NCBI RefSeq assembly: GCF_030272615.1
Contig: NC_081412.1
Location: 41,378,291 to 41,442,290 of the forward strand
Length of the DNA: 64,000 nucleotides
DNA from: Cryptomeria japonica
Lineage: Eukaryota; Streptophyta; Pinopsida; Cupressales; Cupressaceae
Reading direction: 5' to 3'
The notes beneath the pieces were generated by a model. The model worked only from the letters and a program-made list of their open reading frames with translations. It made no database searches and was not told where the DNA came from. The translations under genes and the position numbers were made by a program. Shown piece after piece: positions 57,221 to 64,000 of the stretch. Within the stretch, counting starts at the first letter, position 1, and the number at the start of each line of letters is the position of its first letter.

Positions 57221-60201
57221 CTCTTAAAATTTATTTTATGTTAATTTTAAATTGTATTTATTAAATACAAAGATATAAATTTTATTGTAGGTACATTGTT
57301 TACATTTTCATCATAATTCTTTTTTTTTTTTTACTTTTGTACATAACTTTAAATTTTACTTTTGAAACAATTGCCACTTATAATTTTAATATCTAAAAAT
57401 AATATTTATATATTTAATTTTATATTTAGATTTTTAACATTTAATTATTATTTAAAGATAAAAATTCATTACACATTTTTTTAAGGAATTAATGTCTACT
57501 AATGACTTTTTTCAGATTACTGATAAAGTTTAATAATGAAATGGTAGATTGATTTTTATAAATATTTCTTTTATTTTTATTATATATTTTAGTTAATTAT
57601 TTAGGTTTTAAATAGTAAATAGTATTTATATATTTATTTAAAAAATATAATATTGATGAGAACATGTTTTTCTTTTTATATGATGTTTGTTTTTGATATA
57701 TTGAATTTATAATTAAATATTAATATTTTGACATGTACATGGTTATCAAATTCACAATAAAAAGGTAAGAGTATTTGTTACTTTATTACACTCCACCCAT
57801 TGTAGAATTCCTCTGGATATTAAACTCCTAAATCAATCCAATCTAAAAATTTCTAATATATCATGTAGAACGAATGCTGTTAAATGGTGGTCAAAGTCAA
57901 TGTCACACATCTCATCTAACTAGATATTCCTTGAGTTTGTAGTAGTAGCAATTAAATAAAATTATTATAGCAATCCAACAGAGGGATATCTATCTATAGT
58001 ATATCAATGCATTCAAGAGATATTTATCTATTTTTTTTTTTTCATTATTGACTTTTCTCTAATCTACGAGCCTTCCAAAATTATTCTAAACTTTCACTGT
58101 GTAGTATCTAATTTTTTGGACATTGCTTTGTGTATCACCATTATTGTCAATCAATTATTTCTTCATGGTTACAAGAGGTATAACATATATGTTTTATGAA
58201 TCATGAGATGACAAGAATAGTCAATGTGTGGATGAAAGTGAATTCTACTAATTTATTCATTGATGTAAAAAAATCAACAATTTTATATTAGAAATTTTAT
58301 TCCAAATGCACCTCAAGAATAAGTATCTATTATTAAAAAAAAAAACATATGAAAAAAATGATTTTCATACAACTCTATTATGTTATTTTATTAGTAATTA
58401 GTTTAAATAAAATGTTATTTTTTAATTAAAGAAGTGAAGAATACCTCCCATCTATGAGGTTTTGAGTGCGCAAGAAATTTTAATGTATAGTTAAAACATA
58501 AATATTACTCTTTTGAATATGAGAAACAATTTGAGTAAAGTTGTCTCCTCTTACGCAGATTGATGTCAACGAATGTTTCAATTTATGAAATGAATTTATG
58601 TCTCCTTTCACCTATCTAATGACTTTTTTATAATTCTTCATGACTTTGTTTAGCTTTCTCTTATTCTTTGAACTGAATTTTCAAGCATCTGAAGTGATGA
58701 ACACAAGTTACTCTGAAGTGACGTCATAGGCTACTATGAAGCAACATCACAGGATACTCCAAAGTTCTTGTGATATTTTAATCTGCTTCACTTAGTCATA
58801 GCCACACACGTCTACATCTAACCCCACGTGATTTGGATGAGTTAGGCAGATATTCAAGGCATTTCCTCTATTTCCCATAGTTTTTATATCTCTGTTAACA
58901 TTTCTCTTCAACCATGCATCTCCACCCAAAAATACAAAGGCTATATCATCTATTACCATAACTACTCAAAGTATGAGATGTGTACAAATCAACAGTCCCT
59001 AATATGGTAAACAAAAAGAGAAATAGAAGTATTTAACTACCAAGTTTCCCAAGTGGCACTTGGAAAAGGAAAGAGGGGATGAGAAAAAGAATGGAATATT
59101 TAATGGAATCCACATTTCAAAGAATGCATATGGACAAGAAGGTCAAAGAGAAAGTGAATCAACTCACATCCGATTTACAATATCAAGCTAGTTTGATTTA
59201 GTCTTCCATGTCAATGCCACCACTTAAATTAATCAATTTTATAGATAATTATATAATACTTTTTAGTGAGAATAATGACATTGTAAAGACAACTAAGTTA
59301 TGAACACATAATTTTTTCATTAGGGTAATTTCATGAAGCAATTTTTTTATATCATAAAATCTATAACAGGTTAAATTATTCAAGAGATCTATTAATAGTA
59401 GAATATTGATGATAATTTTAAAATATTGTATTAGAATCTACCTCAAATTGAGATGACAAAAGATAGATTTTGATGCATTGGTATTATAAGGAAGCTTTGA
59501 TGGATTTGATCTTGACTTACATATTGAATGACATGAGCTTGTAAATTTAAATATTTTTGCTTAATATATTCTTTACTAGGACCTTTCCATTAGATATCAT
59601 TTGATCTAGTTGGGTGTTTCTAAATACAATCATTCTTTTTGAAGTTATATAAAAACACTCCAGTAGTCCTTTTATTTTCTTCCATCAACCTAGATAACTT
59701 GAACTTGGATACATGAAAGTTTTAGACCTTTTAGACACAAACTATTTTCTTTGCACATGATTCTTGTAAGTGATTGGTCATGGATGAGGACTAAATTTTT
59801 TTTAAAAATTCTTCCAAATGAAGAATCTAGTAGTATTTCAAAAATAGAAACTTAGTATTGTCTTTAGAAGCTTCTATTAATTTAAATTTCTTTATGTATA
59901 CTAAATCAATAATTTTACCAAATATTCTTATATATATTCAAGTGCAAGCTAGTAAACTTGTCCTGGAAATTGAACATTTGTACACTATTATTAGAAAAGT
60001 ATGCACTATAATATTGCATGCATGTCATTTTTCTACTCTAACATAAATCTTTCCCTTCATGAAAGACATAGATGTGGTCACAACCACGATGATCATACCA
60101 AATACAATTCACATGAGTCATTTCACTCTCCTTAATATTGAAGATGAACATAATCACTCTATCACTTTTTTGTGTTATGACATGGTGTATATAATTTATT
60201 A
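57221..60201 (+). repeat. Duplicated locus unit, copy 4
   Basis: Begins with sequence shared with 37230-37330, then 52336-53390, then 37900-39780. It stops at 60201, exactly where the gypsy remnant starts ('ataatttatt' then 'agccaatagg'), so the expected small-gene copy is absent or displaced. Non-coding. Confidence 0.85.
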
Positions 60202-60244
60202 GCCAATAGGCTATTTAACGTGGGCATTGCCCACTGGGATTGTC

Positions 60245-60590
60245 TCACGCATCCTGTACAAATCTCATGACCAACTCACTATCTCTAAATACTTGCAAAG
60301 ATCTGATCTTTTTGCTTAGTGCAAGTTGGAGACCTTGGATCAAGGTTTCATACTCAACAACATTGTTGGTGCAACCAAATTGAAGCCTAAAAGAGAAGAA
60401 ATATTTCTCCTGCTCAGGAGAAACAAGCATCACACCAACACCTACACCATTCTTGTTTCTTGAACCATCAAAAAACATTTTCCATAACCCCTTTGAGTCT
60501 CCTTGTGTCTTGATGAGGTTAGGGATAGGAGTATCCTCTTCATGGATACAATAGGTGCGAAGCCCAGTCTCTTCAGTCTCAGCTAATGGA
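60245..60590 (-). pseudogene. Gypsy RNase H directly after protease
   Basis: Frame reads TYCIHEEDTPIPN, then KMFFDGSRNKNGVGVGVMLV with the first catalytic Asp, VVEYETLIQGLQLAL (Glu), and FRDSELVMRF (Asp, with R where G is usual). It resembles the archaeal-type RNase H of the Tat/Athila side. It follows the protease tail with only an approximately 110-bp linker and one stop. Confidence 0.85.
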
Positions 60591-60595
60591 TCAAA

Positions 60596-61183
60596 CTAAA
60601 AAGCATTGACCCATTCGTCCAACAAGAAATCAAGAACCTCTTGCAAAAGAGTGGCAGGCTCACAGACAGTACACTCCTCCCCCTCTACATGCAAAGTGCA
60701 ATTCATGTTTATAGGGTTGGGGGTGTAGGGCTCAATGTGGTTTTGGGAAATGGGATCTACCCTTATGGTGACCTTGGTACCGTACCTTGTTCGAAATAGC
60801 ATGGTGGACCAATCAGAAGACAGGTACCCACCTATCTTGGCAGTGAAGTCTCTAGATAGGCAGATGTCAAAGAAGACAGGGAGGTCGATAATTGACACGT
60901 CTTGCAAGACAGTGCAACCAGGACATGCATGCAAGGTTAACTTCAAATTTTTTACCACCCCTATTTTCTTAATAGAAGTGCCATCTAATTGGACCACCCC
61001 TTTGGTCACAGGTTCGTATTCTATGTCAAGAAGATCAACTACCTTCTTAGGCATGACTAAGCTACTAGCTCCTGAATCTATCATGCAGTTGTGAACCAAA
61101 TTATCTCCTATGATTAAGGAGAGATAGAAAAGGGGAGGCTTGTTGATCTTGCTTGAATCTTCCTCCTCCTTGGGTTGCACCAA
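60596..61183 (-). pseudogene. Gypsy aspartic protease
   Basis: Frame includes CMIDSGASSLVMPKKVVDLL, the D-S-G retropepsin site followed by the usual hydrophobic stretch, and after about 60 residues DLPVFFDICLSRDFTAKIGG (where ILLGRPFL-type is usual). It then continues to a stop just before the RNase H frame. Confidence 0.87.
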
Positions 61184-61386
61184 ACTAGTGGAGACTGCCT
61201 TTCCACTGACTTCTACCTCATTACTTGACTAATTGATGTCCTTTAGTGCCTCCTTAAGAAAATCCCTTTGAGATGGGATTGAAAGGGCCTCCCACATAGT
61301 GACGTTGAGGTTGGCCCTCTTCATCTGATCAACTATGTTGAAAGGGACACCTGGTGATTTTAGAAGACTCTTTGAGGCTACAAGGT

Positions 61387-62727
61387 CTACTTTTTCTCCT
61401 TGGACGACTTGGGCCTCTTCCTGCCTCTTGCTCCCTTACATGGTACTCTGGCTTGTATCATGGGCAGCTCATTGGGTGTTGGATCTTGGGCTGATGTTGA
61501 AGGTGAGGTAACCTCCATGGATCTCTTCTTTGACCTTGTATACTGCAGCATAAACTCACCATTTGTTTGGTTCAAACCACATAATTCTACCTCCTGCCAA
61601 TTGACAAAGGTAGAATCCCCTTGTAAGTAAGCCTGAGTGCCAACACTAGGTTGATTTGGGTCATATTGCTGGCCAGAAGTGGTCGGCTCATCCTGCACCA
61701 CTAAGGTTTGGACAAACCCTCCATTTTGGCATTCACCTTGGTTGTGTGGCTGATTCCATGGTTGACACCAATCTTGCTCTTGGGCGAGGTTATTTTGCAT
61801 TGGAACTATCGCCTTTGAGTTGCTTGCGGTTGTGGGACTCACACTATTCAAAGGCCTAGCGTTGCTCCATTGGTTTTGCCCTTGAAAGGGTGGCCTATTC
61901 TACTGATAGTTCTGATTTTGTGCCTAATAAGGTCTACTATGTTGGGCTTGCTACCTCTTTAGTGTCACCAACTCATTGCTAAAGTTTTGCAATAGAGCCT
62001 TGACCTCATTGAGCTCATTGTAGGATGTGGAGGGTGTGGATGGTTGACTTGCGAGTGCCATGGGGATAGGAGCCAAGGTGGGTTGTTGAGTAGAAGCTTC
62101 TGGGAAGAGAGGCATTGGAGGCCTTGCAGCTATCTTCCTAGCCTGAATCAAACAAATTTATACTCTTATGGTTATTTCATATGCACCCGATAGAGAGGCT
62201 CCACCCATTGATTGTACCATGATAGCTATATAGCTGTTGAGAGCTCTAAGATAATACAAGAAGGCATGATTTGGAGATGGCTTCACTAGAGCAGGAATTC
62301 TATTCCATGTCTTATGGAATCTAAAATTGAAATCTCCCATGAACTCGTGGGGTGCCCTCTTGATCATAGTCAACTGCTCCACAAATGATAGGAGGTCACT
62401 TTTATCTTCGAAATGGTTGCACAACCTCTCCCCCAATTCATCCCAATTGTGAATGGAGCTAGACGACAACCCTCTATACCACTTCAAAGCTTTGCCTTTC
62501 AAAGATGTGGCTAAGAGTCTGATAGCAACATCATCTTGAGTGATATTATGGATGGAGCAGATGTTTGCAATGTCTTGAATGTGCTCAATGGGCATAGTAG
62601 TTGTTTCACAAGTGAAGTATGGTATACTCTTCAACACAACCACTGGTATGTCATTCCATTGAGTCAAAATAAGGGGACTCCCCCCATTGAAGGTAACAAA
62701 AACTTGATTTCTTGTCATGCAAAACAA
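61387..62727 (-). pseudogene. Gypsy gag, broken
   Basis: Capsid signature LLATSLKGKALKWYRGLSSS and WDELGERLCNHFEDKSDLLS lie in 62727-62158. A Pro/Ala-rich segment (62151-61951, KIAARPPMPLFPEASTQQ) and a Gln/Asn-rich tail (61851-61387) follow. Stops lie between them. No zinc knuckle was seen. Confidence 0.82.
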
Positions 62728-63059
62728 TGGTCTATTGACATGAGTGGTGGGAGCCCTTGATAGTAATGGTTACAAGAGTGATCATGACCCCTGTATGTCA
62801 GTTTGGGAGTGTAGGGAAGTGCATACACTTGACTTGTCCTTGACTTTGGATTGACTGACCTTCCAAAGTTAGAGTATGCAGACATGACATAAATCACCAC
62901 AACAAGCATGGCCCCATACCTCTCTTGATGGAAATCCTGCCCAAAATATTAAATGCACCCCTGTGGCTCCACAAAAGAAGGTGCATAAGTCACCAAAGCT
63001 GTTAGAACATTTAAAGCTTTGAGTGTCAATCACGCCATTCAGAAGTGTTGCAAGCCAGA

Positions 63060-63170
63060 AGTAGTTTGGAAGACTTCGGAGACCTGGGTCGCCAAAGTTA
63101 GGGGAACTTCAAAGACCTGGGTCACCGAAGTTGGGGAAACTTTAGAGACCTGGGTCACCGAAGTTGGGAA
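63060..63170. repeat. ~33-bp tandem repeat 'agacctgggtcaccgaagttg'
   Basis: Three copies of 'gagacctgggtc(g/a)cc(a/g)aagtt(a/g)ggg' in a row, upstream of gypsy gag. Confidence 0.88.
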
Positions 63171-63174
63171 GACT

Positions 63175-63312
63175 TAGCAACTTGGGAACTTCGGGGTTCC
63201 GGAGTTCCGGGGTTGAAGAACTAGGAACTTGGGAACCTAGGGGTTCAGGAGTTTTGGGGTTGAATACTTAGGAACTTGGGGGTTTCGGAGTTTCGGGGTT
63301 GAAGACTTAGGA
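63175..63312. repeat. ~55-bp tandem repeat 'ggaacttgggg...gttgaagac'
   Basis: Three imperfect copies of 'aggaacttggg...ttcggagtt(c/t)cggggttgaa' directly after the ~33-bp array. Confidence 0.85.
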
Positions 63313-63974
63313 ACTTAAAATAAGTATCTAATGTTAATTGATAGAGACTTTAACTAATTCATTTGAAAAGGGAAATTAAATCAAGTATGTTTTGATAATT
63401 AATACTCTTTTGATCTTCTTTTATTGGTGAATATAAAATAATCTATAATGATAGACCTTTAAATGCATAACTAGGAAATAAATAAAACTTAATTCTTGGT
63501 ACATGTGTTGATAGGTAAAAATTAAGTCTTAGGAATGTGAGCCATTGAATACGAGAATTTGAATTTTGAAAATAGTGCTCATGGTTGCACTAGTGACCAT
63601 GTCTAGTAGAAAGTACTATGATTACATAATATTTTGTAGGATAAGAAAAGTATTAAAATTGAATCAAACAAGTTTTAAATGAAGCAATGTGAGATGTCTG
63701 AATGTCTAAATATTGGAATTGATCTTTAGTGTGTTCACAAAAAAAATCAAATTATGTACTAGAATTATGTATCTAATACATGAACCAAAAATGACATTAA
63801 AGTAAAGTAAAAAAGTTTAAGGATATACAATTTTCTATTCTACAACTATATAATATCAAAGTTAAAACCTTTTATTTTTTATGTTAGACAAAGTTCCTTC
63901 TTTATTGTATATAGTACTTTTAGAATGTCAAGTTAAATTCTTTGTTAATGTTTAACTATTATAAAATTGATGTA

Positions 63975-64000
63975 AGGGTATGTGCAGGATCATGGTGTGC
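63975..64000 (+). mobile_element. Left end of a second copy of the inverted-repeat element
   Basis: The last 26 bases match the left end at 26679-26704 with one difference. The rest lies beyond the window. Confidence 0.7.

Larger units (their letters stand above)
60202..62950 (-). mobile_element. Degraded gypsy element lacking reverse transcriptase
   Basis: Minus strand from right: gag (62727-61390), protease (61183-60596), then RNase H (60478-60245). The RT that should lie between protease and RNase H is missing. The element is cut at 60202 by copy 4 of the duplicated unit. Two tandem-repeat blocks lie upstream of gag (63060-63310). No LTR was found in the window. Confidence 0.85.
62951..63974. 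other. Non-coding leader region and AT-rich flank
   Basis: No gene seen. Includes the tandem repeats at 63060-63310; after 63320 the sequence is AT-rich without features. Confidence 0.55.

Noticed and set aside
25710..60201. Duplicated unit considered as an LTR pair of one large element
   Set aside because: Copies are in the same orientation but lack common TG/CA ends, primer site and target duplications, and there are four or more of them.
1..64000. tRNA, rRNA or known microRNA genes
   Set aside because: None recognised by eye on either strand; the only tRNA-like signals are primer binding sites of retroelements.

Overview
The window looks like a gene-poor stretch of a very large seed-plant genome, most probably a conifer. 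It is AT-rich, almost entirely retroelements nested inside one another, and carries no recognisable housekeeping gene, tRNA or rRNA. The conifer assignment rests mainly on a Penelope-like element with a GIY-YIG domain (42.4-49.3 kb), a class reported in conifers but not generally in flowering plants, and on the Tat-type gypsy and copia nests. It is an inference, not a species identification.

Layout. (1) 1-23.8 kb: a minus-strand Ty1/copia element (RNase H tail at 75-161, 5' LTR beginning at 22371). It was broken first or second by a 16.2-kb Tat-lineage Ty3/gypsy element (162-16337, target duplication ATATC) and by a 1.93-kb solo LTR (16441-18372, target duplication TTTTC). The gypsy element carries degraded gag-pol on the plus strand and, on the opposite strand between integrase and the 3' LTR, a spliced plant-mobile-domain (PMD) gene with its own TATA-like box. 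(2) 23.8-36.2 kb: intergenic sequence and a 9.1-kb element with imperfect terminal inverted repeats (26679-35751). Inside it are 3.7 kb of self-complementary satellite, a 1.27-kb TRIM-like LTR element with target duplication CTCTC, and a 5'-truncated LINE with a 15-bp target duplication. (3) 36-42 kb and 49-60 kb: a locally duplicated unit. It carries a small gene for a putative signal-peptide/one-TM protein, with one open copy (36570-36977) and two broken ones, plus shared flanking sequence. (4) 42.4-49.3 kb: the minus-strand Penelope-like element, split by a 2.78-kb LTR element (45755-48529, target duplication GAACG) whose only coding content is an open 718-codon frame of unknown function. 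(5) 50.2-52.3 kb: a degraded minus-strand LINE. (6) 60.2-63 kb: a degraded minus-strand gypsy element in which protease runs directly into RNase H without a reverse transcriptase. The window ends inside a second copy of the terminal repeat seen at 26679.

The genes do not form one pathway; the story is nested insertion. The target duplications give a relative order: copia, then gypsy and solo LTR inside it; Penelope-like element, then the 718-codon LTR element inside it; inverted-repeat element, then TRIM and LINE inside it. The points that most deserve attention are the antisense PMD gene with a repeat-filled intron inside the gypsy element, the three tandem hairpins after integrase, the 718-codon cargo frame, the two-strand self-complementary satellite, and the duplicated small membrane-protein locus.
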